Positions 11,801-22,672 of a DNA stretch of 64,000 nt are shown here, one piece after another. The stretch covers positions 94,598,015 through 94,662,014 of the forward strand of contig NC_057823.1 of assembly GCF_910594005.1 (NCBI RefSeq). Reading direction: 5' to 3'. The stretch is from Cervus elaphus. Its lineage: Eukaryota; Chordata; Mammalia; Artiodactyla; Cervidae. Position numbers and translations under genes: made by a program. Under the pieces are notes generated by a model. That model had not been told where the DNA came from, ran no database searches, and saw nothing but the letters and a program-made list of their open reading frames with translations. The stretch's first letter is position 1, and each line of letters starts with the position of its first letter.

Positions 11801-12110
11801 TAGATGAACCTTAAAAACATGTTGGTAAGTGAAAAAAGCCAGACACAAGGACCACATACTATTATTACTGCATTTATATGAGATGTCTAGAATAGACAAC
11901 TCCATAGAGACAGCAAGTAGATTAGTGATTGCCAGGAGATCTGGGATGAAGGGACTGTGTGGAGGGTTTCTTCCGGGAGTGGCGAAAATGTTCTAGAATT
12001 AGATAGCACTATGGTTACACAAAGTTCTGAGTATGTAATACTGAAATGCACCAAACTGTACACTTTTAAAAGCTAAATTTTATGGTTTGTGAATTGTATC
12101 TGAAGTTTAA
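8900..12110 (+). repeat. Ancient L1 remnant, internally deleted, sense strand
   Basis: Segments 8900-9637 and 10148-10440 look like L1 5'UTR-type sequence. Segment 10500-11450 is a decayed ORF1 (for example 'GAACTGTGGGACAATATGAA' and 'GAGAATTTTCTGAAGGTAAT'). Segment 11470-12110 is the ORF2 3' end and 3'UTR ('TACTGGTGGGAATGTAAAGT', 'AAAATGTTCTAGAATTAGAT', 'CACCAAACTGTACACTTTTA'). About 3.5 kb of ORF2 is missing between the ORF1 and 3' parts, so it is either a deleted copy or two adjacent L1 fragments. Family looks like an old L1M; no alignment could be run. Confidence 0.6.
9638..10147 (-). mobile_element. BovB 3' fragment with target-site duplication, antisense
   Basis: A 510-bp BovB 3' end in reverse orientation, starting with (GTTCA)n and running to 'TTTTAATGTGCTGTCTAGATGT'-type sequence (shortened). 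The 10-bp duplication CACTACTTCT flanks it at 9628-9637 and 10148-10157, which proves a retrotransposition event into the older L1 sequence. Confidence 0.92.
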
Positions 12111-12189
12111 AATGATTAACTAACTATGAAACATTATTTTTTCATCCAAGAGCATGACAAAAACTTAAAACAATAATTAGGCTCATTAT

Positions 12190-13000
12190 TGCAAAGACTA
12201 TGGGGAAGAAGTCTTAGGCATTATCCATTGCTTGTGCCCTCTGTCAAGGGCATTTCAGCACCATGTATTAAAATGCTTCAAAAATGCACGTGCTTTGCCT
12301 TAGCAATTCCAATCCTAGGATTTTACCTTAAAGAATAATTGAATATGTGTGCAAGGATGTATGTGAAGAGATATTCTTCACAGAATTATTTATAAAGTGA
12401 AAATTGGAAAACCTTTGTCCCAAAATAAGGGGTTATTTAAATAATTGTAATTCACTTCATGTTAAACAGATAGTTATATCACATTTTTTACTGACTGCCA
12501 TGGAAAACTGTCCAAATACAATGTTAACTGGAAAAAGAAGCATGATATAAAATACTGTATATAGTATGAAATATTTCTGTAAATAAACAGACCTGGCCAC
12601 TATAGTCTGAAGGATATATAACTAAGTATTATATGTGGGTGATGTTTAGTGATTGTTATTGTCTAATTTTTATGCAATATGTGCTATTTGTATAATAAAA
12701 ATATTTTAAAAACAGATTATGTCAAGTTTAACATCACCAATATTAAGACAAGCCAACACCACGTGCCCCCAAAATAATGCAGTGATGACACAGCACTACA
12801 CATGTACACGTTTCAGCCCCAAAAGTCTAACCAAAATTCAACTTTATGGAAACAAACACAACTTTACAGACATTCTGCAAAACATGTGTCATGAGCCCTT
12901 CAGACCCCTGTGTGTCATAAAATGAAAAAGAAAGTCTGGGAAACTGTTCTGGATAAACGGCCACTAGAGCAATATTACAATCAAATACAATTCATGATTT
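12190..13000 (+). repeat. Ancient L1 3' end remnant
   Basis: Sequence such as 'ATAAAGTGAAAATTGGAAAA', 'TACTGTATATAGTATGAAAT' and 'TGAAGGATATATAAC' (12606-12625 area) matches the style of L1M ORF2 3' ends and 3'UTRs. The 12920-12990 part resembles another L1M 3'UTR phrase ('ACTGTTCTGGATAAACGGCC'). Low sequence conservation prevents a subfamily call. Confidence 0.45.
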
Positions 13001-14343
13001 TTGGCTGTGTCAAGCACAGAGAATGAAAATAAACTCACTGCAAACCACATCTTTGTGAATTTCATCAGTGACAAAGAGAAGAATCAAGAAGCTTCTAGAA
13101 TGGAAAAAGCAATCACATCCAAACCAAGACTCAGAATGACTTTAGGCTTTTACACACAAACACTTAGGAGACAGAAGGCAATTGAGAAATGCCATCAAAA
13201 TTTAGAAGGAAAATATTTCCCGTATAAAATTGCAAACACAGCCAAGTCATCAGGGAAGCATGAAGGTTAAAGACAGAAATTTTCAGACATGCGAGGTCCC
13301 AAAAAGTTACCCTTTTTCAGGAAGCCACTGAGGGATGCTTTCTACCCAAGCAAAGAAATAAACCAATAAAGAAGAAAACACATGAAATTAGAAAGCAGGA
13401 GAACTAACCAAAGCTAAGTGAAAGGAGTCTCTAGGGTGATGGTTAAGGAGGTGCCCAGATGCATCTGGACCAGAAGGCAACCTGTCTAGATTGAATCCAC
13501 GTGACTGTACCAGTAACAGGTACATTGAGGGCTCTCTCCTCAGCCTCTGTCCAGTCTTTTAACGTTATGACACATTGGATGCTGTGTTCTACCAAAGGGC
13601 AAGAAATCAAGGAAAAAGAAAGGAGATCCAAGAAACAGGAATTCCAACTGAAGAGAAAGGCAGAGAGTTTCTCTGATGACAATAGAGGGACATTTCTGGG
13701 ATGCTCATCAGGCAGCAGGCCTAGAGAGAACCCAGCCCATGCTGGGAGGAAACGGAGGTCTTTGGTAAGAAGGTTTCCAAAAAACAACGGGGAGGTGCTA
13801 TATTATGTTATGAACTCACCTTGTGGAAATTATACACAAGGGACTAGCTTGTGAGGGAATCCTTAAGGCACAGGAAGACCTACCTATTGTAATAAATTTA
13901 AGAAAAAGTAGTAATTAATGTAAAGGGAAAATGATGATACTCATAGTACATTACAACATTCATTATTTTCATTTCAAAATAACGTGAAAACTGAATATAG
14001 ATCTAACCCAAAATTACAATATTACTGTATTAACAGTACAGGAAAAGAGAAAACATGGGAAAAGGGTGTGAGAGCTAAATCCTTACCTAATGAGAAACCA
14101 ACAGATAATATCTAAAATCAATGAAGCAATAAATAGTATTATACATTTACTATTTAGAATTATGAAATTAAGTAAATGCCAGAAGAGAAATAGAACTAAA
14201 TTGGCTCCTCTCTAGAAGAGGGGAAGGAAACATGAGGATGTGTGGATGGGAAACCTCACATTGTTACCAGCCATCTAGTTCTAGCTGATTTTCCAACTAT
14301 GTGCAGGTATTACTTTAAGGAGAATCTATGTTTTTAATTTTTC
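13001..14343. other. Purine-rich, A-rich sequence, probably old LINE debris; no gene
   Basis: Short open frames at 13001-13270, 13501-13854 and on the opposite strand at 13443-13787 show no domain or recognisable protein. The A-rich plus strand is like ancient L1/HAL1 sequence, but I cannot assign it. Confidence 0.35.
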
Positions 14344-14465
14344 TTTAAAAGCTTTTGGCCATGCCACATGGCTTGCAGGATCTTACTTTCCTGACCAGGG
14401 ATCGAACCCTGGCCCTCAGCAGTGAAAGCACAAAGTCCTAACCACTGGACCACCAGGGAATTCCC
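14344..14465 (-). repeat. CHR-type (cetartiodactyl tRNA-derived) SINE, antisense
   Basis: Diagnostic phrases are 'GACCAGGGATCGAACCCTGG' (a reversed B-box) and 'CTAACCACTGGACCACCAGG' followed by GAATTCCC. This SINE family is older than Bov-tA and is shared among ruminants and whales. Confidence 0.85.
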
Positions 14466-14489
14466 TGAAGAATTTCCTGAAGAATTGGT

Positions 14490-16040
14490 TTTTTTCATAT
14501 CAATGTTTTATCAGGTCTTAGCAAAGTTCTATAAAATGTAATTTTGCTGGTAGAGTCTTGTTTTGCTGTATGAAAGCATTTCAACAAATTTGAGACAAAC
14601 TATAGAATTATCTTGAGAAAGATTAAGGTGATATTGGCTAGAAGAATCACTGAGTTATGAGTATTGCTCAGAGATAGCTCCCTGGAAGAAGTGGCTCATA
14701 AGCCAAAATGATGTATGTGATACAGAGAAAGGCCATGGGCAAAATCCTCTGAGGGGAGAATGTGAAAATTAAACCAGGAGTTTCATTTCCCAAGGCTATC
14801 ACCCTACCTCTTAAATGTTCCAACAATAATGGCTATTCCTATACCTCCCCAGAGCTTCCCTGAGAGCTTCTGGATCATACTGGCATAGGAATAAAAGGCA
14901 TTTTTTCCCCTTAGGTTGATGGATTTATAATCAAGGTAGAAACATTGCTCAAAATTTTCTGAAATGCATCACATATCCATTAATTCATCAACTCAAAAAA
15001 AAAATTTACTGATACCTACTATGTATCAGGTCCAGTGATAGGCACTGGGGATATAATAAAAATGGCAAAGTTCTCTGGTCAAAGGACAACGGCTTGGGAA
15101 ATGAGATTCCCACTGCAACTGGCAGAGACATCTGCTGCACCCACCAAACCCACCTATCCTGCACATCTCAGTCTGGGAACGTGAACCCCAACAGACACCC
15201 AGACCAGGAAGCACAAGAAGTCTCCTTTCACCATTATTAATATGGAGAGTTCATAAAAGACAAATTGATGCTTCCAACAGGAAAACTAAAATTTGTGAGG
15301 AGGTAGGGCTGAAATAAAAAGAGATAGCATTTAATCTAAACCATTTCCTGTGAGTTGGATGTCTTTTTTAAAAATTGGCCGCCTTATCATTTTCTTAGTC
15401 ACCTTTTCTCTAGGCTTATTGGAGGCGTAGTCACTCCTAGCAACCTCCCATCTGCTGAAAAATAGAATCAAGAGAATGAAGAGCCATGATGATACATCCA
15501 GCACTGAGTGAAAATATTAGGAGAAAAGCAATAAATGTACTACCCCATTTGCATAAAACCTATTAACGCCCTCTTCAGACTAATGACATGAATTTTACAT
15601 CAAGGAGAACAACTGTGATCTGCTGTTTCTAGTAATGGGGAGTATTTGAAACAATCTGCAAACCACTGCTACTCCTAATTGCCAGCCAATACCCTCGACT
15701 TGAGCTCTCTCCAAATAAAACACTCTGGTTGTTGGCCAGAGGAAGATTTATCTGTTGGGCTCCTCCCTCAAAACACTGTTCGGTTTCTTGTGTTCCTGTT
15801 TTTCCCACGCTAGTGCAGATCCATTGCATTTCAAATCTTTCTCTTTTCATTTTAATCAAAACCAGTGCCTTTTCTATTTTTTTTTTCCTACTGCCATCCC
15901 GATACCATTTTGAGGGGCACAGCCTCAATCAGGACCTCAGGACCTTCCTCCCCAGTGTGCTGGTCCGGGTTAACGATGGCCGGGCAAAGCGCCCTTCTGT
16001 CTGGCTGTTCGTTGTTCGGTCTCTAAGTCGTGTCTGGCTG
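14490..16040. other. Intergenic sequence upstream of GPR150
   Basis: No coding exon is recognised. A weak old L2-like phrase ('ACTGATACCTACTATGTATC' and 'GGCACTGGGGATATAATAAA') lies at 15005-15065. Base composition turns GC-rich from about 15950 into the GPR150 CpG island. Confidence 0.5.
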
Positions 16041-16247
16041 AGTTCTATGTAAACAGCCAACGGGAGAGGCTCCTAGAGCCCAGGGGTTTGCGACTCCTGC
16101 GAGGGCAGCGCGGGGCTGCGGCAGAGACTGGAAGGAGATCTACCCGGATTGGGAGGGGAGACGCGCAGAGGAAGGTGGAGAAGAGGGATCATGTGTGTTC
16201 CTCCAGTGTACAACCCCCCATTTGAGTGACAAATGACGAGGACAACC

Positions 16248-16255
16248 TATAAAAA
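16248..16255 (+). promoter_or_regulatory. GPR150: TATA-like box of GPR150
   Basis: TATAAAAA lies 155 bases upstream of the start ATG in a GC-rich surrounding, so a transcription start near 16275-16285 is plausible. A TGAGTGACAAATGACG stretch just upstream (16222-16237) looks AP-1/CRE-like. Inference only. Confidence 0.5.
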
Positions 16256-16402
16256 CTAAGCGCAAAGCTACCCGCATCCATCTCCCTCTTCGCGCGTGTG
16301 CGTTTTCAACTAACTTTGGGAACTCCGCGCAGCCTCGCCTCTACCTCGGTTTCCCGCGCCCTGCCTTCCCTTTTCGGTACCTCCTCTTCCTCCAGGCAAA
16401 GG

Positions 16403-17713
16403 ATGGAGGCTCCCTTCAGCCCCTCAACTCCGTCGCCGGCGCCCAACCTCTCCGTACCCATCTCGCTGGGCTGGGGTCTCAACCTGACTTCCGGACAGGG
16501 AGCCCCAGTCCCGGGGCCCCCGCCTCCGCCGCCGTCCGGGCCGCCCAGCCGCCGCGTACGCCTGGTCTGCCTGGGGGTCATCCTGGTGGTGACGGTGGCT
16601 GGCAACGCCACAGTGCTGTGTCGCCTGTGCGGCGGCGGCGGTGGGGCCTGGGCGGGTCCCAAGCGTCGCAAGATGGACTTCCTGCTGGTGCAGCTGGCCC
16701 TGGCCGACCTGTACGCGGGCGGGGGCACCGCGCTGTCGCAGCTGGCTTGGGAACTGCTGGGCGAGCCGCGCCGGGCCGCAGGCGACCTGGCGTGCCGCTG
16801 CGTGCACCTCCTGCGGGCGTCCGGCCGCGCCGCCTCGGCCCACCTCGTGGCGCTCATCGCCCTCGAGCGCCAGCGCGCCGTGCGCCGCCCGCAGGGCCCG
16901 CCACTGCCCGCGCGCGCCCTCGCCGCCCTGGGCTGGCTGCTGGCGCTGCTGCTGGCGCTGCCCGCCGCCTTCGTGGTGCGCGGGGGCGCCCCCTCCCCGC
17001 CGCCGCCCGCGGCGCCCCCGCCCGCCCGCGCCTGGCCGGGGGAGCGCCGCTGCCAAGACATCTTCGCGCCGCTGCCGCGCTGGCACCTGATGCTCTACGC
17101 GCTCTACGAGGCCTTGGCGGGCTTCGCGGCGCCGGCCGCGGTCATGAGCGTCGCGGGCGGCCGCCTGCTCCGCGCCTGGCGACTGCGCCCGCCCCAAGCC
17201 CCATCGGCGGCGGCGGCGGCACCCAGGTCAGCCAGTCCCGGCCAGGGCCCCGCGCCCAACGTGCTGCCCCGTGCCAAGGTGCAGAGCCTCAAGATGAGCC
17301 TGGTGCTGGCGCTGCTGTTCGTGGGGTGCGAGCTGCCCTACTTCGCAGCCCGGTTGGCGGCCACGTGGTCGTCTGGACCAGTGGGGGACTGGGAGACCGA
17401 CGACCTGGCGGTGGCGCTGCGCCTCGTGGGGGTGGCCAACAGCGCCCTCGATCCCTTCGTCTACCTATTCTTCCAGGCCGGCGGCTGTCGGCTCCGGCAG
17501 CGCCTGCGGAGGCGCCTGGGCCCGCTGTGCTGCCCGCCAGAGGGGGCCGCGGAGGACGAGGAGAGGGCGCGGGGCCACCAGGCGCTCCACCGCCACCGCT
17601 GGCCCCACCCGCATTATCACCACGCCCGGCGGGAGCAGCCCGAGCAGGGTTACCTGCGCCCACCCCCGCCGCGCCCCCGGCCGCCGCCCTGCTCCTGCGA
17701 AAGCGTCTTCTAG
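16403..17713 (+). CDS. GPR150: GPR150, orphan class A G protein-coupled receptor
   Basis: Single-exon 436-residue protein; the start at 16403 (MEAPFSPSTPSPAPN) matches the family N-terminus, and the longer frame to 16298 would need a GTG start. N15-L-S and N27-L-T are extracellular glycosylation sequons, followed by a Pro run (39-44). Hydrophobic segments fit seven helices at about 53-76, 91-116, 131-156, 170-193, 228-255, 297-320 and 335-358. TM1 has GN (67-68), TM2 has LALAD (98-102). The DRY position reads E155-R156-Q157; TM6 has CELP instead of CWxP; TM7 has D350-P-F-V-Y354 instead of NPxxY. Cys131/133 and Cys217 can form the conserved extracellular disulfide. Loop 3 is Ala/Pro-rich; the tail has CC (376-377, possible palmitoylation) and a His-rich stretch (391-410). 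The ligand is unknown. It acts at the plasma membrane; it has been discussed near secretin/vasopressin-like receptor groups, but that is not shown here. Frame is intact. Confidence 0.96.
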   Translation: MEAPFSPSTPSPAPNLSVPISLGWGLNLTSGQGAPVPGPPPPPPSGPPSRRVRLVCLGVILVVTVAGNATVLCRLCGGGGGAWAGPKRRKMDFLLVQLALADLYAGGGTALSQLAWELLGEPRRAAGDLACRCVHLLRASGRAASAHLVALIALERQRAVRRPQGPPLPARALAALGWLLALLLALPAAFVVRGGAPSPPPPAAPPPARAWPGERRCQDIFAPLPRWHLMLYALYEALAGFAAPAAVMSVAGGRLLRAWRLRPPQAPSAAAAAPRSASPGQGPAPNVLPRAKVQSLKMSLVLALLFVGCELPYFAARLAATWSSGPVGDWETDDLAVALRLVGVANSALDPFVYLFFQAGGCRLRQRLRRRLGPLCCPPEGAAEDEERARGHQALHRHRWPHPHYHHARREQPEQGYLRPPPPRPRPPPCSCESVF

Positions 17714-18260
17714 GCTTTGCGACTTCGATGGCCGGGGACAGGTCATGTCGCTGCGGCGCTACCTCCGCGCAACACGAGGCCGGCCGGGGTCTTTCTAGCT
17801 CACAGCCACCAGGAGGGTCTCTGAGAGCCTCACCCTGAAGCTGCCCCTGCCCTCCACTCCCCTATGGTAATTTCTTTATAATGTTTACATTTTACACTCT
17901 TCCCGGTTTTCTCCTTTCCTTGTCACATGTCCCCCATTTGGAGACGAGAGAGTGACCCGTTGGGAATTTGGAAAATTGAAGTTAGAGTTATTTTTGCAGT
18001 TCTTTTTTGCTCCCATAGTCTTCTGGCTAAGATCATTGGTTTTAGCTGAAGTGCCGAGCTCTTATTCTTTTATGTGCAACCCCGTTTTCACTTATTTGGG
18101 ATAGTGTTTAACTGTACCTTCGGACCAGAGAAGGCGCCTCTCGTTCCGGGAGGAATAGCCTCACATTGTTCTCCCTGGGGAGCCTGAAACTGTACCGGTG
18201 ATTCTATCAGAAATGTAATCTTGCTGTCACTTCAGAGCCACAGAGTATTTGTGAAATAAA
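17714..18260 (+). other. GPR150: GPR150 3' untranslated region
   Basis: The sequence after the TAG stop loses GC content by about 17860 and reaches a canonical AATAAA at 18255-18260. The 3'UTR end is an inference from the hexamer. Confidence 0.6.
18255..18260 (+). promoter_or_regulatory. GPR150: Candidate poly(A) signal AATAAA for GPR150
   Basis: This is the first AATAAA downstream of the GPR150 stop, about 540 bases after it. Confidence 0.55.
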
Positions 18261-19469
18261 AACATTTCCCACAGAGAAATTAGGACTTTAAAAATATATA
18301 TATGGTACTGTGTTTTCTCAGAAAAAAAAAAAAAAATCAGTGTGGTCTTTATTTTCAGTCTAGCTTCCACTTCAGGAGAAGCTGGGATTGTAGGAGGGAT
18401 ACATAAAAGCTTCCCTAGGAACCTTTCATAAATGCCCAGTATTCATAGGAAATGGTTGCTGTGTCCAGACCAGCCTCTACAGCTGCGATGCTGTGAACAG
18501 GTGGAGCCTCTCAGCACAAAAGCCCCAGCAGACTAAAGAAGGGAAGTACCTGGGTGCTGCATAGGGGAGAGGCTCAGTACAAGGTGAAGCCTTAGGGAGA
18601 CTGGCAGCTAGGAAGAAAGCTGCAACCTCCCAAAGCTGCACGGATATATAAAACATTAGTAGGCGGTGTCTACTAATGTGGGCTGCTGAGAACAAAGTCA
18701 AGGAGCAGATTTAGTCAGTGACCTCCTCCTCCTAACTGTCCTTGGTTCTAGAGAGAAGCAGCAGCACTGATGAACAAATATCCGTGTGTTTACCAATGTC
18801 TTTCATCTGAGAATCTGCAAGCTTTCCATTACAGTGTTTTGGGTTCCTGCACAAATGCAGGACTAAGATTCAGAAAGAGGAAATGACTGGTAAAGTTCAC
18901 TGGCGGAGCTAATGCTCTTTGAGGTCCTTCTTTGTTTTGATCACTGATGTATCTCACACTCTTAGACAATGTTTGATACATAGTAGGCACCCAAAACACA
19001 TTTGTTGATTAATCATCATATGAGTCAAGCAAAGATAGACTGGAATAAAAGATTTACAAAAAGATATCTTCATTAAACTTGGCTTACCTCCCTCCAAAAT
19101 CTTGTCCAAAATTGTTAGAGAGTTACAGAGTTTCCTTCCTCTCTTTAATCCTTCTTATCCTGCTGAGGCATGCAATATACCAAGAATAAGACACCTAAAG
19201 AGAAAAGAACACAATTGTCTTCATGAACCTAAATCTGGGTTATAGCATTGCTTTTATTCATTAATAAACACTTACTACTCGCTTATTTTGTGTGGAGATG
19301 CTAAGGTGAATAAGACACATCTTTCCCTCAAAGACTTTGTAATCATATGTAGGAGACAATCTGACAAGTACAGCACAAGTACAGTCAGATGAGATTTAAC
19401 AGGGGTTCCAGGCAGGGTGTCAGGGCACTGAAGAACATCGGACTACTTTGAGGGGGGTGGCCCATCAGA
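18261..19469. other. Intergenic sequence with faint L2 debris
   Basis: At 18955-19015 'TGATACATAGTAGGCACCCA' resembles an L2/MIR 3' end. At 19255-19400 there is another weak old-LINE phrase. No gene was recognised. Confidence 0.45.
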
Positions 19470-19680
19470 CGTGCATGCTAAGTTGCTTCAGTCCTGTCTG
19501 AGTCTTTGTGACCCTATGGACTACAGCCCACCAGGATCCTCTGAACATGGGATTCTCCAGGCAAGAATACTGGAGTGGGACGCCATGCCCTCCTCCAGGG
19601 GATCTGCTCAACCCAGGGATCATTTCCTGCGGCCCCTGCATTGCAGGCAGATTCTTTATCACTGAGCCACTGGGGAATAG
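19470..19680 (-). repeat. Bov-tA SINE, antisense
   Basis: Reverse-oriented ruminant SINE: 'GGATTCTCCAGGCAAGAAT', 'CCAGGGGATCTGCTCAACCC' and 'GCAGGCAGATTCTTTATCAC' are visible. The short open frames on both strands are shadows. Confidence 0.9.
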
Positions 19681-20049
19681 GGAAAGGTATTCTATGCAGT
19701 TAAAAAGAGCTAGCCACACAGTAAACATACAGCTAAAATAAGTAAACAAGACGTATTACATAATTTGAAGCAGAAAGTATGTAGCAAACAGCCAGAAGTA
19801 TAACTAAAACCACAACTGGCTATAAATCATTTACTAAAAATACAACAGTCTAGCTCATTTGTGAAAGAGAAGATAGATTTAAAACATGTTTTTATCTAAG
19901 CCACTTCCTAGGAAACACTAAAGGAAATAGAAAATTTGAGGAGTTTCTCTCTCATTCCTAAAATGTTCTGACTCAATCAAAAGGAAGATATTAATAAAAT
20001 ACTAATACAAATGAATAGTTTAATTAAGTGAAACATGTTTTGCAAATTT

Positions 20050-20245
20050 GAGAGGCAATGTAACATAATGAAAAGAGCAGAGTCTTTGGAGCCTAAAGAT
20101 TTGGACTTGTTTCATCTCTACGACATAGTAGCTTGTGACTTTGGTCTGTTTGTTGAATCTTTTTGAGTCTTCATTTTCCCATCAATACAATGATATTTTC
20201 ATTACCTTACTTCTTAGGACTCATGTATGTAAAATACTTGATCAG
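20050..20245 (+). repeat. MIR SINE
   Basis: Decayed MIR in sense order: 'AGAGCAGAGTCTTTGGAGCC', a middle part with 'CTTTTTGAGTCTTCATTTTCC' (shortened) and 'AATACAATGATATT', ending near a 'GTAAAATACTTGATCAGTG' segment. Confidence 0.6.
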
Positions 20246-20429
20246 TGGGTAGGGGGATTGTCCTGTCAGCTTGTCTCCTTAGATTCACCCTAGTATTCAG
20301 TATACGATAACTGGAGGAATAGAAGCCAGCCAAGTAATATTACCTGAAAGGAAGCAAGAGATCTTGGAGAATCTATGTAAGATGAATGCACTCAGTGGTG
20401 CTACATGGTAATAGAGAAATCAGGCCTTT

Positions 20430-21040
20430 CAGCAGGTAGTGTGCTCATAGTAATTGTCAGTTGCCTTCCTTGAATCCATTTTTTCTTTTCTAGCAGTTTT
20501 CAGATTCTTATTATCTATGCCTCTTATGAACAGTCATGTTTTGAGGGAAACTGATTCCTCTCCCACCCCAAGACTTGGCCTTAATGAGTCTAAGCACATC
20601 AAAATTAGTCCACCCCCACTTACCACCATGTCCTGCTCAGAAATGGTCATGTGACCCAGTTAAGATCAACAAGACTTAGGGGAAAGGTTGAGGGACATCT
20701 AGGAAGGGGGTCCTTAACTCTTCTGAGAGAGCCATGGAAGCCAATAAGCTTCTCCATCTCTCTCCCACTGACATTAAATGAGGGAGCATGATGTGTGGCT
20801 GGCAGCTGGCAGTCCACCTCTCGCCATGAGGGGCACCAGCCATAAGATGAAGCCAATACTGGATACAGCAGGGTGACGAGATGAAAAGAACTTAAGATTC
20901 TTAATGACTTCACTGAGTTGTCATGTTAAACACCATTGAGGCATGCTGGAGGTCCTGTTAAATAAACCTATACATTTTCTTATTGCTCAAGGCAGTTAAA
21001 CTAAATTTTCTGTTATTTGTAGCAGCAGGCAGCCTCTAAG
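20430..21040. repeat. Old mammalian interspersed repeat, class unresolved
   Basis: Phrases 'GGTCATGTGACCCAGTTAAG' and 'TTTTCTGTTATTTGTAGCAG' belong to an abundant old mammalian repeat also seen at 22940-23400 and 63560-63790. I cannot decide between LTR and DNA transposon class. Confidence 0.35.
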
Positions 21041-21527
21041 TGAAGTCTGGCAAGAAAAAGTATCTTATTTGATTCTCTTACTGCATGTTCTTTATCAAAG
21101 AAATAGGAACATTCCAAGTGTAATTTTATTTAGTTCATTAGCCAGTAGGTATTGAGGGGCTTGTATTGGGCATAGTGAGACAGATGGAAGAAAATCAAAG
21201 ATGTAACTCTTGTATTTTAAAAATTTATATTCTATGAAGAACTATAATCTTTATGTTAAGAACTTTATTGAGACATCTCAACATGTAACTATTAATGTTA
21301 TAGAACATTATTTTCCAATTCTTGCCATTGGTAATTTTACTGATTTATTTGTTCATTCATTCATTTTTGTATTTACTAATTAAAGATGTATCTTGTGCAA
21401 GGTACTATATCACTTATGACAGACATATATGTTATTTAAAGTTTAAGTTTTGGGTGGGAACTTAGGTCAACTGTTACTATATTTTCTTTGACCAGATCTG
21501 GAAGTGATGACCCTAAAATGTGCTGAG

Positions 21528-21750
21528 GTAGGGCTTCCCAGGTGACTCAAGTGATAAAGAAGCCACCTGCCAATGCAGGAGATGTGGGTTCAATTCCTGG
21601 GTCCAGAAGATCCCCCGGAGTAAGACCCTGGTCCAGTATTCTTGCCTGAAAAATTGCATGAACAGAGGAGCCTGGAGGGCTATAGTCCATGGGGTCTCAA
21701 AGAGTCAGACACGACTGAGTGACTGAGCGTGCACACACACAGACACACAT
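21528..21750 (+). repeat. Bov-tA SINE with CA-rich tail
   Basis: Sense-oriented tRNA-derived SINE ('GGGCTTCCCAGGTGACTCAA', 'GGTTCAATTCCTGGGTC', 'CAGTATTCTTGCCTG', 'AAAGAGTCAGACACGACTGA') ending in a short ACACAC tail at 21732-21750. Confidence 0.9.
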
Positions 21751-22470
21751 TACTGTACACTCGCCCCTGGAGAGTCACTCTTCTTGATATCCATCCCTTG
21801 TGTAATCTTCTCCCACAGAGCCTGCGTTTGGCCATGTGTCCTGCTTTGGCAATGGACGTCAGCAGATGTTTCACAGACAAGCTCTTGATAAGCATTTATG
21901 CATAGGGCTTGCCTTCTCAGAAAAGCTGCATTGAGACAGCCCTGCCATGAAACAGCCCGGAATGAAGCGTCACAGGGAGAGCAGAAGCCAGCTATTCAGC
22001 CACTCTAACGGGGCCCAGTTCCAGCTAACTGCACTCATGTTAGTAAGCCCAGGGGACAGCAAAGGGAGAGTTGGTGTGCTAACCCACAGACTTGTGAGAA
22101 ATAACAAATCATACCGTTAGGGTGGTGTGCTTCGCAGCAACTGATAACTGAAACCCGAGTGGAGTAGTCAAGTGGTGTTGAATGCATTAAAAATGAAAGT
22201 CAAAAGACCCAGATATCATAAGACCTGGGTTCTAGTCTCCTACCATGTGTCAAACTAGGATATTTAACTGCTTACCATATAATCTGATGAGGCCTCACAC
22301 AAGCTTGAAGTGAGAGAACATGAAGCTCAGGGAACAGAATTAGAGCCCCAGCTCTAATCCCTTTTCCAAAAGGTGAAATCTTCTCTGGTCAAACCCTGGC
22401 AGTTCTGGGTATGGTTTTACTAAGCAAGGGACTATTGTCTGCCTTCAAAATGCTCATAGATAAATAATGG
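21751..22470. other. Intergenic sequence, no gene seen
   Basis: No coding or structured RNA signal was recognised. Confidence 0.5.
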
Positions 22471-22474
22471 GGAC

Positions 22475-22672
22475 TGCAACAATAATAACAGCTAAAGTTT
22501 ATTAAAGCTTCCATGAAGCTTGGCATGTTACAAGCATCAATTCATTTAATCCTCATAACAACTAAAAGGAAAGTATCATAACCACCTTCAATTTACAGAT
22601 AAGGAAATCGGGGCTAAAAAGGATAACTTGCGCAGGATCAAAGAGCTAGTAAGTGGCAGAGCTGTGGGGGTT
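22475..22672 (-). repeat. MIR SINE, antisense
   Basis: Clear MIR reverse order: 'AATAATAACAGCTAAAGTTT', 'ATTCATTTAATCCTCATAAC', 'TTTACAGATAAGGAAATCGG' and 'AGAGCTAGTAAGTGGCAGAG'. Confidence 0.8.

Larger units (their letters stand above)
16040..17840. promoter_or_regulatory. GPR150: CpG island covering GPR150 promoter and coding exon
   Basis: CpG density rises sharply around 16040 and stays very high through 17830, compared with the CpG-poor flanks. It covers the proximal promoter, the 5'UTR and the entire single coding exon. The limits are by eye. Confidence 0.85.

Noticed and set aside
13443..13854. Overlapping frames of 114 and 117 codons on opposite strands
   Set aside because: Both are in A-rich repeat-like sequence without family resemblance; chance frames.
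16298..16402. Longer N-terminus for GPR150
   Set aside because: It would need a GTG start; the ATG at 16403 matches the conserved family N-terminus.
16306..17197. Long minus-strand open frames (251 and 257 codons) opposite GPR150
   Set aside because: They arise from the extreme GC content and codon bias of the real gene on the plus strand; compositions are Arg/Gly/Ala-rich with no domains.
16618..17838. 406-codon plus-strand frame overlapping GPR150
   Set aside because: It is an alternate frame through the GC-rich coding exon, without membrane or domain features; GPR150 in frame from 16403 has clear family motifs.
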